From contig NZ_JBBMER010000006.1 of the NCBI RefSeq assembly GCF_040096455.1, positions 138,841 through 202,840 on the forward strand: a stretch of 64,000 bases of DNA, read 5' to 3'. The notes beneath the pieces were generated by a model, which was not told where the DNA came from, made no database searches, and was given only the letters and a program-made list of their open reading frames with translations. The position numbers and the translations under genes are program-made. Shown here in pieces: positions 35,388-44,511 of this stretch. The stretch comes from Lachnospira rogosae. GTDB lineage: Bacteria > Bacillota > Clostridia > Lachnospirales > Lachnospiraceae. The stretch's first letter is position 1. Every line of letters begins with the position of its first letter.

Positions 35388-36377
35388 ATGAAGTGGGGAA
35401 TTCTGGCTACAGGTAATATTGCAAAAAAATTTGCATCAACTATAAATCAGATGAGTAATGAAAATGAACAGCTTGCAGCAGTAGGCTCACGGAACATGGA
35501 TAGTGCAAAAGCTTTTGCCAGGGAGTATGATATTCCACGATATTATGATTCTTATGAAGCATTAGTAAATGATCCGGATGTTGAGGCTGTTTATGTAGCA
35601 ACACCGAATAGCTTGCATTATGAGAATTGCAGACTTTGTCTTGAGCATGGTAAGCATGTACTTTGTGAAAAGCCATTTACAATAAATGAGAAACAGGCAC
35701 AGGAGCTGTACAGGTTGGCAAAGGATAAGCATCTTTTTATTATGGAGGGATTATGGATATGGTTTCTGCCATTGTATAATCGTCTGCGTAATATCCTGCT
35801 TCAGGGAACAATAGGAGAAATTAAACATATTTCCTGTCAGTATGGATTTGTTGCAACGGGTGCCAGAAAAGAGCGTAAATTTAACTCTGCACTTGGTGGA
35901 GGTGCTCTGTTGGATATAGGAATTTACAATCTGGGATTTTTGCGTATTGTTACAGGGTGTGATCCGCAGAATGTAGAAACCACAAAAGTACATATTAATG
36001 AGAATGGAACAGATGATTACAGTTGTCTCAAACTGACATATAATGATGGATGTATTGCAGAATCAGTCCAGACAATAGGACAGGAATTGAAACGTAATGC
36101 CAGAATTGAGGGAACAAAGGGAAGTATATATTTGCCGGATTTCCAACATGCAAAGACCTTGATACTTGAGGTGGAGGGTAAAGAACCGGAAACAATCGAG
36201 TGCCCGGTTGATATAAATGGATTTGAATATGAGATTCGTGAAGCAGGCAGATGCATAGCATCAGGAAATAGTGCCAGTGCTATTTATACACCGGAAGATA
36301 GTATTGCACTTACAAGGCTGATGTATGATATCCGTATGAGCTGGAATATGATATTTGATGGTGAGATACAGGCATAA
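35388..36377 (+). CDS. Gfo/Idh/MocA family NAD(P)-dependent oxidoreductase
   Basis: Protein of 329 residues. The N-terminal Rossmann domain begins MKWGILATGNIAKKFA, a variant of GxGxxA. VYVATPNSLHYENC and CEKPFTIN (catalytic Lys) are characteristic. The C-terminal alpha/beta domain contains GGGALLDIGIYNLGFLR. Relatives oxidise sugars, inositols or diols; the dihydrodiol dehydrogenase-like branch is most similar by motif, but the substrate cannot be told. GGAGG is 9 bp before ATG. The following gene starts 5 bp after the stop. Confidence 0.87.
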   Translation: MKWGILATGNIAKKFASTINQMSNENEQLAAVGSRNMDSAKAFAREYDIPRYYDSYEALVNDPDVEAVYVATPNSLHYENCRLCLEHGKHVLCEKPFTINEKQAQELYRLAKDKHLFIMEGLWIWFLPLYNRLRNILLQGTIGEIKHISCQYGFVATGARKERKFNSALGGGALLDIGIYNLGFLRIVTGCDPQNVETTKVHINENGTDDYSCLKLTYNDGCIAESVQTIGQELKRNARIEGTKGSIYLPDFQHAKTLILEVEGKEPETIECPVDINGFEYEIREAGRCIASGNSASAIYTPEDSIALTRLMYDIRMSWNMIFDGEIQA

Positions 36378-36382
36378 AAACC

Positions 36383-37318
36383 ATGGCAATTGCTAAAATG
36401 GGAAAACTTGTTGAAGTTGATATAAGAAAGCTCTGGGAGCATGAGCAGTATGATTTTTCTAAATGGCTTTCAGATAAAGAAAATCTGGAACTACTTAATG
36501 ATGCCATTGGGCTTTCATTAACAGAGGTTGAGACAGAAGTATATGTCGGTGCTTACAGATGTGACTTGGTGGGAAAAGATGAGGTTACTGGTGAAAAGGT
36601 TATTATTGAAAACCAGCTGGAAGCTTCAAACCATGACCATTTGGGGAAAATTATTACATATGCGTCAGGACTTGATGCCAATGTAATTGTATGGATTGTA
36701 AAGGAAGCGAGAGAAGAACACAGAAGTGCTGTAGAATGGCTTAATAATAATACATCTACAAATATTAACTTCTTTCTTATTGAGGTTCATGCATACAAAA
36801 TTGGCGATTCTAATCCGGCTCCTATGTTTGAGGTAGTCGAAAAGCCTAACGGCTTTATTAAAAATGCCAAAAATCAGTCGGGTTCTTCGGATCTTAATAA
36901 ATCGCAGTCTGAAAGACTTGAATTCTGGACGCAGTTTAATGATGTTATAGTGGAGCGGGGAAAGCCATTTAAGATTAGAAAGGCTTCTACGGATCACTGG
37001 TATGATATTGCCATTGGAACTAGTGTTGGACATGTTGCTCTTAATCTGGTAAATAAAGAAGGCTGTGTTGTTGTTGAATTGTACATAAATGATGATAAGG
37101 AATTATATGATTCTCTGGAATCGCAAAAGGAAGAAATAGAAGCAAAGCTTAATCTTCCATTGGAGTGGCGCAGACTGGATGATAAGAAGGCTTCAAGAAT
37201 AATGCATAAGATTTATGGACTTAATTTTGATGATCATTCAAATTATGGTGAATTAATGAATGAGATGATAGACAAGGCGGTTAAGTTTATAAGTGTATTT
37301 AAAAAATATATGAAATAA
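36383..37318 (+). CDS. DUF4268 protein with nuclease-like N-terminus
   Basis: Protein of 311 residues. The N-terminal half carries a PD-(D/E)xK-like pattern: YRCDLVGKD (Asp), a turn, then VIIENQLEASNHDHLGKI (Glu, Gln) and IVWIVKEA. The C-terminal half (about 165-311) is DUF4268 (FWTQFNDVIVERG, HVALNLVNKEG, LEWRRLDDKKASRI). The fold suggests DNA cleavage, and such genes often stand alone or in defence contexts, but function is unproven. No good ribosome binding site is visible; an alternative ATG is at 36,398. It may be read through from the oxidoreductase gene. Confidence 0.75.
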   Translation: MAIAKMGKLVEVDIRKLWEHEQYDFSKWLSDKENLELLNDAIGLSLTEVETEVYVGAYRCDLVGKDEVTGEKVIIENQLEASNHDHLGKIITYASGLDANVIVWIVKEAREEHRSAVEWLNNNTSTNINFFLIEVHAYKIGDSNPAPMFEVVEKPNGFIKNAKNQSGSSDLNKSQSERLEFWTQFNDVIVERGKPFKIRKASTDHWYDIAIGTSVGHVALNLVNKEGCVVVELYINDDKELYDSLESQKEEIEAKLNLPLEWRRLDDKKASRIMHKIYGLNFDDHSNYGELMNEMIDKAVKFISVFKKYMK

Positions 37319-37332
37319 AAAAGAAAATGAGT

Positions 37333-37376
37333 GTCAGCCGTTTGGATTTGAAAAGGATCAAATGGCTGATTTTTTA
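37333..37376 (+). terminator. Intrinsic terminator after the DUF4268 gene
   Basis: GTCAGCCGTTTGGAT pairs with ATCAAATGGCTGAT (with a G-T wobble), followed by six T residues. Confidence 0.85.
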
Positions 37377-37564
37377 TGTCAGGAGGTTTCTATTTGAATT
37401 ACTGTTATTATTTTTTATGTTAATATGAAAATAGGAAGAGCAGAACTTGAAATGACATTAATTGACAAATTACGACAAAAAAGAAAAAAATATTTGTTTA
37501 TGTGGTATAATATTTCAGAAGCAATAATGTATAAACTAAACGGATAGGAAACGGGGGCTATTTT

Positions 37565-38191
37565 TTGAGAATACTGTTTTGTAACATTGCATGGATGGAT
37601 TATTATAAGGGAATTGTTCCGGGAAAAGATGAGCCAAAAAACGGAGGTTCATATGTAAAGGATACGAAAGATGCACATGAAAAGTATAATTTTAAGCCGG
37701 AACTCTTAAAACTAAAGGGATTCCCGGAAGGTGAGTATTGTCTTGGATTTGTGGAGACGAAAAGTACAAGTGCAGGAAAAAGGAACCAGCTAAATATTGA
37801 AAAGATAGAGAGCTGCAGTGATCTTAAAAATGATACAGAAGTTGATGATGTGCGGGTTGTGTACTGCGCATTATATCCGGACTCTTTTGATGAGGAAATA
37901 ATTAATGCAAAGAAGAATATAATTATTAAAATTCAGGAAGCATTTTTAACTAGCGGGATATCTGATGAATTATTTAAGGTGAAAGATGTACCCTTACATG
38001 AGATAGGATTTAGTGTCAGAGTCGAGAATGCACTCAGGCGTTCCGGAATAAATTCGTTAAAATAATTGGTTCTCTGTTCCAGATGTGATTTATTGAGGGT
38101 AAGAAATTTAGGGAAAAAAGGAAGGGCAGAGCTTGAAGCACTTCTTTTGGATAAGTATGGGGTTACTTTAAGAGAAGGATTAAAAATTTAG
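37565..38191 (+). pseudogene. Unknown protein plus alpha-CTD-like domain, split by a nonsense codon
   Basis: The upstream open part (37,565-38,065, 166 residues, TTG start, no recognised family; begins MRILFCNIAWMDYYKG) ends GFSVRVENALRRSGINSLK, exactly like the first helix of an RNA polymerase alpha C-terminal domain. TAA then stands where the family has Glu. The same frame continues to 38,191 as LVLCSRCDLLRVRNLGKKG plus a final helix, completing the helix-hairpin-helix fold. A single GAA-to-TAA change explains it. The alternatives are a sequencing error or readthrough. GGGGGC lies a few bases before the start. Confidence 0.75.
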
Positions 38192-38249
38192 TGCTTAAAA
38201 AGACATGATAACAGTTCTTATACTATAAAGGCAGTATATGTATGGGAAA

Positions 38250-38325
38250 ATCGGTATTGACCGAGCTCTTTGAGCGAGGGATACTTCTTGTCCGAAGGGC
38301 AAGAAGGTGTAACTGAGAATACTTA
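38250..38325 (+). other. Possible structured RNA or hairpin cluster
   Basis: A strong 10-bp hairpin (CTTCTTGTCC, loop GAA, GGGCAAGAAG; 38,284-38,306) and a short one (GCTC/GAGC, 38,265-38,275) are enclosed by GTATT (38,254) and AATAC (38,318). No T-run follows, so it is not a terminator. No known RNA family is recognised. Confidence 0.35.
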
Positions 38326-38470
38326 GATCAATCGAAGTTTTTAGGGCTAAAGCCAATATAAATAATACTAGACAGGTTTGTCCAATAGCGTAAATACAGC
38401 ATTTTCTCGCTTTGTGTCGTGTTATGTTTAGTAGAATAATATTACTCTGTCAATGAAAGGAGGAAACAGT

Positions 38471-38599
38471 ATGGATCAGAAAAAGATTGGACGTTTCTTA
38501 AAAGAACTTAGGAAAGAAAAGGTTATTACACAGGAACAGCTTGCCGAAAAGATAAAAGTTTCAGGCCGAACGGTTTCTAGATGGGAAACAGGTGTTTGA
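38471..38599 (+). pseudogene. Truncated XRE-type helix-turn-helix regulator
   Basis: ATG behind AAAGGAGG encodes 42 residues: MDQKKIGRFLKELRKEK, then the helix-turn-helix QEQLAEKIKVSGRTVSRWETG. Full proteins continue with a recognisable NNMPDLDIL-type segment; here a stop follows immediately and no continuation is found. It is the 5' end of a gene cut off at the junction before the inverted repeats. Confidence 0.8.
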
Positions 38600-38607
38600 G
38601 TTATAAT

Positions 38608-38861
38608 AGGACCAAGTTAGATGAAACCCAGTAAAATCAAGGGGTTATGCCTAATTTAGTCCTTATTTTTATACCAATTTAGCGGTAGATAAGGCAGCGC
38701 TGTTATATCAAAACCGAAAATCCAAGTCAGTATCACAGATGTCCGCAATCAGTCTGAGAGTGAATCTGTGTGCTTAGATTAGGTACAATTTTATATTAAA
38801 ACATTTAGTGAGGACTAAATTAGCACTTGAGATGGAATATTCCATCAGCTGGTTTGGTCCT
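38608..38861. repeat. Nested inverted repeats, possible small mobile or invertible element
   Basis: Outer arms AGGACCAA (38,608) and TTGGTCCT (38,854); inner perfect 13-bp arms CTAATTTAGTCCT (38,651-38,663) and AGGACTAAATTAG (38,811-38,823). Within and beside them are CACAGAT/ATCTGTG and the palindrome GATGGAATATTCCATC (38,831-38,846). No coding sequence inside. It may be a MITE-like remnant, an invertible promoter segment or a folded RNA. Confidence 0.55.
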
Positions 38862-38886
38862 CTATTTATTTGAGAGGAGTGGTCGA

Positions 38887-39033
38887 ATGGGCAAAGTGTT
38901 AATTTGGTTCGTAATCATTATTAGTACAGTGGTTCTCTACTGTCTTATGAAAGTTAAGGCAGAGAGTGATGAACTGTATTTAGATAAGGTTTTTTATGAT
39001 GAAAACAGTATATCATATGCGTTCATGCATTGA
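38887..39033 (+). CDS. Small single-span membrane peptide
   Basis: Protein of 48 residues with a good ribosome binding site (GAGAGGAG). An N-terminal hydrophobic helix (about 3-22) is followed by a charged tail. The 3' part contains the 22-bp sequence repeated at 49,539, so this may be the chance fusion of an old gene start to a junction sequence. Confidence 0.4.
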   Translation: MGKVLIWFVIIISTVVLYCLMKVKAESDELYLDKVFYDENSISYAFMH

Positions 39034-39175
39034 AAATACTGTTCAGTTAAGAAATGCTGTATTTTTTTGGTGCACTAATGCGTAGAAAGCAGGTGTATGA
39101 TGAGTTCAAATCATTTTTTTGTGTATGACAAAAAGACAGATTGCATATCTGCCTCATAATGCAGTATAATGGTAA
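38978..39175 (+). repeat. Island-junction repeat, copy 1 (split)
   Basis: 38,978-38,999 is identical to 49,539-49,560, and 39,124-39,175 is nearly identical to 49,556-49,607 (only a few differences). In the second locus the two pieces are contiguous. Here they are separated by about 125 bp lying between two TATGA copies. Confidence 0.75.
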
Positions 39176-39181
39176 CGAGAT

Positions 39182-39955
39182 TTATGCAACCCGATACATG
39201 AAATCCCTATTTCTCTTTGGACGGAGGGGGATAGGATATTTTCGATTGTACCTGACAGGTGTCAGATACTTTTGTATGAGAAGCATGGTCTCTGTTTCGT
39301 TACCACCGTGTTTGAGATACGCCCTGCATATGTTTACTGCGATGGCGAAATTAATTTTATAGATGTGTTTGGTATTTTTAGATTTTTTTACCATAGCGTG
39401 AGAAGTCACTAATTCACAGAAATTATACAGAATCATATGGGCATTGATTTCCTGAAGGATTCCATCATATTTGCTGCTGTGCCAGTTGATCAGACCGATG
39501 GTGTATTTGAGTTCACGGAAGCTTGTTTCCTCGCTCCAGCGCATCCGGTAAAGTTTATTGATTTCTTCCAGAGGAAGTTCTTCTGAAAGATTGGTGGCAA
39601 TACAGATATAGGTTCCATTATCAAGGCGAACACGTACAATACGGAATTCAATATCGTAATACATGCAGTTTTTATCAAGAAAATCAAAATCGGTAGAAGG
39701 CTGAAGTATGGTAAAGGTGTTAGGATTCCACAGTGTTTCTTTCGTATGGCGTCTGGTAAGTGTTGTCCTTATATGAGTATCAAATTCGCTGTCAGGCAAA
39801 TCATAAGAGGAAAGGATACCATTACTGTTGATATCCTTCATGCGGATAACGAAATACATTCCCTTCCGGATCAGGTGTGCAAAGGTATTAAAACTTTCGT
39901 AACCACTGTCTGCCATAAGGATGGTATTATTACAATACTTACGAAAAACATCAGA
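39182..39955 (-). pseudogene. IS4-family transposase, 5'-truncated
   Basis: The C-terminal part of a DDE transposase, open from 39,955 (stop codon upstream) to 39,182. The second catalytic Asp is in ILMADSGYES and the third acid in the IS4 signature YRMRWSEETSFRELK (Y-x2-R-x3-E-x6-K). The N-terminal half with the first Asp is missing, so it is inactive. It marks the left flank of the phospholipid island, near the split junction repeat. Confidence 0.88.
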
Positions 39956-40091
39956 TCAGTGCAGTAGATATGCATATAGAAAATCTGGATAGTGATAAAA
40001 TGATTTGTTATCCAGTAATTCAAGGAGAACGAATCAACTATCAAAATAAATAATGTTTTGAAATCAGGGATGAGGTAGAAAGGAAAGTTCC

Positions 40092-40772
40092 ATGACAAAA
40101 GATGAAGTAAAAAAACTCAGGATGAACAGTCCGGAATCACTACAGTTTTTAAATAATGCTACAAAATTTTATAATTTAATGATGATGTATCGTTGTGCTA
40201 TTCGGGAGATACAAACTAAACTTGAGGTTTTGGATGATGAATTTTCAGTTGAGAACAATCGAAATCCTATTTCTTTTATAAAAACAAGAATTAAGCAGCC
40301 CAATAGTATTTACGATAAACTGCAGAAGATGGGATATGAATTTACAACAGAAAATATACAGACATATCTCAATGATGTAGCAGGCGTTAGAATAGTTTGT
40401 GCGTTTATTGACGATATTTATATGATATCAGATTTGATTACCCAACAGGATGATATTAAAGTTATTGAAATAAAAGATTATATAAAAAATCCAAAATCGA
40501 ATGGTTATCGAAGCTATCATATGATTGTTGAAATACCAGTATTTTTTGCTAAGGGTAAAACACCTATGCGTGTAGAATTACAGATTCGAACCAATGGTAT
40601 GGATTTCTGGGCAACATTGGAACATCAACTTCGCTATAAAAAAGGAATTGAAGAAATGCCTGGCTATGATGAGATAAGTGAAGAATTACTTCATTCTGCA
40701 AGAGCTATCATTGAAGCAGATAATGAAATGCAGAGAATAAAAGACAAAATTGGTATGTTCTACGAAATTTAG
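40092..40772 (+). CDS. Second small alarmone (ppGpp) synthetase
   Basis: Synthetase-only RelA/SpoT protein of 226 residues. Motifs match those of the copy at 7,273: RNPISFIKTRIKQ, VAGVRIVCAF, IKDYIKNPKSNGYRSYH and VELQIRTNGMDFWATLEHQL. It should make (p)ppGpp from ATP and GDP/GTP. GAAAGGAAAG precedes the start. It stands 35 bp before cardiolipin synthase, in an all-plus-strand lipid gene cluster, suggesting alarmone production tied to envelope stress. Confidence 0.92.
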   Translation: MTKDEVKKLRMNSPESLQFLNNATKFYNLMMMYRCAIREIQTKLEVLDDEFSVENNRNPISFIKTRIKQPNSIYDKLQKMGYEFTTENIQTYLNDVAGVRIVCAFIDDIYMISDLITQQDDIKVIEIKDYIKNPKSNGYRSYHMIVEIPVFFAKGKTPMRVELQIRTNGMDFWATLEHQLRYKKGIEEMPGYDEISEELLHSARAIIEADNEMQRIKDKIGMFYEI

Positions 40773-40807
40773 GGAGAAAACTGAGCAAGTAGGAAGGTGG
40801 AATATAT

Positions 40808-42367
40808 ATGAAACAAGATACTTTAGAGGGCAAAGCAAAAACAAAAAATGGGGTAAAACGGCTGTGTTTTTCCATAATCTGCATTCTTCTGGAAGTGATT
40901 TTTATTATTACTATCGTAACACGCTTGAATGAATATGCAGAAATCATAAATTTATTTACAAGGATTTTGAGTGGGATCTTGGTTTTGGGATTGTACGCAT
41001 CAAATAAGACATCCTCTATGAAAATGCCTTGGGTCATCTTAATTCTAATTTTCCCAATTATGGGTGTAGGCCTGTATTTGCTGATTGGTTTGAATGGTGG
41101 CACACATAAAATGCGTGAGCGATATGCAGAAATTGATAGCAAATTGTTACCAATGCTTCCGGACAGTCAGGAGTGTTTGAGCAGAATAAAAGAAACAATT
41201 CCGAAAGCAGGAAATATAGCAAGTTACATACAAAGAAATTCGCAGTATCCAATCTATCAGAATACGGATATTGTGTATTTTGATGAAGCAGTGAAAGGAT
41301 TAGAGGCACAGCTTAAGGATTTGGAGAAAGCACAGAAGTTTATCTTTATGGAATATCATGCGATAGAAGACGCTGAAGCATGGCATAAGATTCAAGATGT
41401 TCTGGAAGAGCGAGTAAAAGCAGGTGTGGAAGTTAGAGTACTCTACGATGATATGGGTTCTATAGGCTTTATTAACACAGATTTTGTGAAAAAGATGGAG
41501 GCAATAGGAATTCATTGCCGTGTATTCAATCCGTTTATGCCAGGTTTAAATCTGTTTTTGAACAATCGTGATCATAGAAAAATAACAGTTATTGATGGAA
41601 AAGTCGGATTTACAGGTGGATATAATCTAGCAAACGAATATTTTAATTACACACACCCGTATGGACAGTGGAAAGATACAGGTATTCGTTTAGAAGGAGA
41701 TGCTGTTCAGTCGCTTACGGTGACATTTTTGGAAATGTGGAATGCAGTAAGTGCTAAGGATGCTAATGATCCTGATTTTAGTAAATACCTTTTCCACTAT
41801 GATTATGCGGCACAGCAAACTGGGTTTGTTCAACCTTATGCAGACAGCCCTGTGGATAATGAACAGGTAGGAGAAGAAGTTTATATCAGTATGATAAATA
41901 AAGCTGAAAAATATTGTTGGTTTATGACTCCGTATCTAATCATAACAGATGAAATGACGCATGCGTTATGTCTGGCTGCTAAGCGAGGGGTAGACGTAAG
42001 AATTATCACACCTGGTATCCCTGATAAAAAATTCATTTATAATATAACTCGTTCTTTTTATCATGGATTAGTTAAACATGGTGTTCGTGTTTATGAGTGG
42101 ACTCCTGGTTTCTGTCATGCAAAAATGAGTGTGGCAGATGACTGTATGGCAACTTGTGGAACAATTAATCTGGATTATCGAAGTTTATATCACCATTTTG
42201 AAAACGGCTGTTTTATGGCAGATTGTCAGGCAGTTGTGGATATAAAAAATGATCTGATAAGAACGATGGGAGAATGTCGTGATGTGACAGACCAATATCA
42301 AACCGGACGAAGTGCATATTTGCGACTGGGACAATTATTTATGAGATTATTTGCTGGATTGCTATAA
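40808..42367 (+). CDS. cls: Cardiolipin synthase
   Basis: Condenses two phosphatidylglycerol molecules to cardiolipin and glycerol at the membrane. It has 519 residues with two N-terminal helices (about 16-36 and 42-60) and a third hydrophobic segment (about 74-96). The two PLD-type HxKxxxxD motifs are DHRKITVIDGKVGFTGG and CHAKMSVADDCMATCGTINLD (both shown in part). The C-terminus is TGRSAYLRLGQLFMRLFAGL; an almost identical tail survives as a fragment at 49,600. GGAAGGTGG precedes the start. Confidence 0.95.
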   Translation: MKQDTLEGKAKTKNGVKRLCFSIICILLEVIFIITIVTRLNEYAEIINLFTRILSGILVLGLYASNKTSSMKMPWVILILIFPIMGVGLYLLIGLNGGTHKMRERYAEIDSKLLPMLPDSQECLSRIKETIPKAGNIASYIQRNSQYPIYQNTDIVYFDEAVKGLEAQLKDLEKAQKFIFMEYHAIEDAEAWHKIQDVLEERVKAGVEVRVLYDDMGSIGFINTDFVKKMEAIGIHCRVFNPFMPGLNLFLNNRDHRKITVIDGKVGFTGGYNLANEYFNYTHPYGQWKDTGIRLEGDAVQSLTVTFLEMWNAVSAKDANDPDFSKYLFHYDYAAQQTGFVQPYADSPVDNEQVGEEVYISMINKAEKYCWFMTPYLIITDEMTHALCLAAKRGVDVRIITPGIPDKKFIYNITRSFYHGLVKHGVRVYEWTPGFCHAKMSVADDCMATCGTINLDYRSLYHHFENGCFMADCQAVVDIKNDLIRTMGECRDVTDQYQTGRSAYLRLGQLFMRLFAGLL

Positions 42368-42378
42368 GAATCTGATGA

Positions 42379-42436
42379 AACGACCTTTCAAAAAACAGTT
42401 GATTTAGAAGTTAACTGTTTTTGAAAGGCCGTTTTT
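42379..42436 (+). terminator. Intrinsic terminator after cls
   Basis: AACGACCTTTCAAAAAACAGTT and AACTGTTTTTGAAAGGCCGTT form a long stem followed by Ts, ending the synthetase-cls unit. Confidence 0.9.
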
Positions 42437-42493
42437 GCTATATCTAACAGTCTGTTGTACAAAGAAGATTTTGCATGGATGAAAAAACAAACC

Positions 42494-42526
42494 TTGTTGA
42501 GGTTAAATTGAGTTTTCCATTGTATT
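42494..42526 (+). promoter_or_regulatory. OmpR-type direct repeat promoter of the citrate synthase unit
   Basis: TTGTTGAGGTTAAATTGAG (42,494-42,512) contains two TTGAG half-sites 11 bp apart, one helical turn, as bound by OmpR/PhoB regulators. The identical 19-mer precedes the PLD gene at 44,512, and the downstream TTGTATTGTAT is shared too. Confidence 0.7.
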
Positions 42527-42633
42527 GTATTGCTAATGAATAAGAATAAGAACAGACAATGCTGAATGCTCTGGAAACAAGAATATCTGAGTATAGTATG
42601 TAAGTTCGTAACAGAATGAAAGGAGCGATTCAA

Positions 42634-43980
42634 ATGAGCAATTTGGAAAATTATATGAAACGGCAAGCAATTTTTTGTGAACAAAATGATAGCATTAGTA
42701 AGAATCTGTATTCAGAGTATGGTGTAAAAAGAGGCTTACGAGATGAAAAAGGCCAAGGTGTGTTGACGGGGCTTACAAATATTTCTGATATAAAAGCTTT
42801 TGAATATCATGATGGAGTAAAGAGTCCATGTGATGGCGAGTTATCTTATCGTGGTTATAATATAAAAGATTTAGTAACAGGAAGTAAAGGAAAAAGGTTT
42901 GTCTTTGAAGAAGGAGCATATCTTCTTTTATTCGGAGAATTGCCAACTGATACACAGTTAATGGAATTTCAGGGAAGACTATCTGATTGTATGGAACTAC
43001 CGACTAACTTTACCAGAGATGTCATTATGAAAGCACCTACATCAGATATTATGGGTTCTATGACTCGAAGTATTCTTACATTGGGCTCTTACGATAAGGA
43101 GAAAGAAAGTCTTGAAATTCCGAATGTGCTAAGGCAGAGTATGCAGTTGATCGCAGTATTTCCTATGTTAGCAGTATATGCATACCATGCTTATTGTCAT
43201 TATGAAAAAAACGAAAGTATGTATATTCATAGACCTGAAAAAGATTTATCTATTGCTGAAAATTTCCTGCGCCTATTAAGACCAGATACAAAATTCACAG
43301 AACTGGAAGCAAGAGTACTGGATATAGCATTATTGTTACATATGGAACATGGTGGTGGTAACAATTCTACATTCACTACACGGGTAGTAACATCTTCAGG
43401 TTCAGATACTTATTCTGTTATTTCAGCAGCAATGTCATCCTTAAAAGGAAAAAAACATGGCGGTGCAAATCTGATGGTAATGAATATGATGGATGATATT
43501 AAAAGTCATGTGAAAGATTATGAAGACGAAGAGGAAATTGCATCATATCTGAGTAAGATTTTGAAGAAAGAGGCGTTTGATCAGAAAGGACTTATTTATG
43601 GAATGGGACATGCTGTATATTCTATTTCCGATCCGAGAGAAATGGTGTTCAAAGGCTTTGTAGAACAACTCGCAAGGGATAAAGGACGTGAGAAAGATAT
43701 GACCCTTTATAACAATATTGAGAAGATTGCACCTAAGTTGATTGCAAAGCAGCGTCAGATATTCAAAGGAGTAAGTCCTAATATAGATTTCTATAGTGGT
43801 TTTGTGTATGACATGTTGAATATTCCAAGAGAATTGTACACGCCATTATTTGCGATAGCAAGAATTGCTGGTTGGAGTGCACATCGCCTGGAAGAATTGA
43901 TAACTACAGATAAGATCATTCGCCCGGCATATAAGAGTCTAGTCAGCAAAAAAGAATATATAGAAAGAGAGGAACGATAA
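42634..43980 (+). CDS. Citrate (or 2-methylcitrate) synthase
   Basis: Condenses acetyl-CoA (or propionyl-CoA) with oxaloacetate. It has 448 residues; ATG 42,634 follows AAAGGAG by 9 bp. The catalytic triad regions are LLLHMEHGGGNNSTF (first His), GMGHAVYSISDPR (second His) and IDFYSGFVYDML (Asp). Length and motifs fit the Firmicute citrate synthase group with an N-terminal extension. It is unusual among lipid genes and is coupled to a MarR regulator one base downstream. Its promoter carries the OmpR-type repeat. Confidence 0.9.
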   Translation: MSNLENYMKRQAIFCEQNDSISKNLYSEYGVKRGLRDEKGQGVLTGLTNISDIKAFEYHDGVKSPCDGELSYRGYNIKDLVTGSKGKRFVFEEGAYLLLFGELPTDTQLMEFQGRLSDCMELPTNFTRDVIMKAPTSDIMGSMTRSILTLGSYDKEKESLEIPNVLRQSMQLIAVFPMLAVYAYHAYCHYEKNESMYIHRPEKDLSIAENFLRLLRPDTKFTELEARVLDIALLLHMEHGGGNNSTFTTRVVTSSGSDTYSVISAAMSSLKGKKHGGANLMVMNMMDDIKSHVKDYEDEEEIASYLSKILKKEAFDQKGLIYGMGHAVYSISDPREMVFKGFVEQLARDKGREKDMTLYNNIEKIAPKLIAKQRQIFKGVSPNIDFYSGFVYDMLNIPRELYTPLFAIARIAGWSAHRLEELITTDKIIRPAYKSLVSKKEYIEREER

Positions 43981-43981
43981 T

Positions 43982-44407
43982 ATGGGAGCAGGAACCAGTG
44001 CAGAGGAGTTTTTTTTAAAGAGCATCAATGTTGAAAGCATATTTGAATTTGTCGAAAGAACAGATTATTTGTTCCTTTATAGTATAAAGGAATGTGTTGA
44101 AAAATCAGACTGTCATGAAGGAGTATATCTTTCAGAAGTGGCAGAATACATGAAATTATCGATTCCAGAAACATCTAAGATGGTAAAAAGTCTTGAAAAT
44201 AAAGGATATATTATCTGGAAATTAGATGAGAAAAAAGAAAGAACGTACCTTGTTTTGACGAACAAGGCAATTGAATTAAGTAATTGTCAGAAAGAAAAAA
44301 TGATAGAAGCTTATGAAAAAATCATATCGAATATACAAGAAGATGACCTGGCAGTTACACGGTGTACATTGAGAAAAATCCGACAGCTTATGGAAGAAAT
44401 AAAATAG
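43982..44407 (+). CDS. MarR family transcriptional regulator
   Basis: Winged-helix regulator of 141 residues. The recognition region is LSEVAEYMKLSIPETSKMVKSL and the wing YIIWKLDEKKERTYLVL. The gene starts one base after the citrate synthase stop, behind GAGAGGAACG, so the two are one transcription unit. It probably controls that unit; no palindromic site is evident nearby. Confidence 0.85.
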   Translation: MGAGTSAEEFFLKSINVESIFEFVERTDYLFLYSIKECVEKSDCHEGVYLSEVAEYMKLSIPETSKMVKSLENKGYIIWKLDEKKERTYLVLTNKAIELSNCQKEKMIEAYEKIISNIQEDDLAVTRCTLRKIRQLMEEIK

Positions 44408-44453
44408 TGATTAATACAACGGAGTAAGAAAAGCTCCTTCATATATTAGAATA

Positions 44454-44497
44454 AAAATATGACTGTTTCTTTAAAAAGAAGCCTGTCATATTTTTTT
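44454..44497 (+). terminator. Intrinsic terminator after the citrate synthase-marR unit
   Basis: AAATATGAC/GTCATATTT outer stem with TTTCTTT/AAAGAA inner pairing and a run of eight Ts. Confidence 0.85.
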
Positions 44498-44511
44498 ATG
44501 AAAAATAAATT

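Noticed and set aside
39141..39362. 73-residue + strand frame
   Set aside because: It overlaps the antisense of the transposase remnant and the junction repeat; no ribosome binding site.
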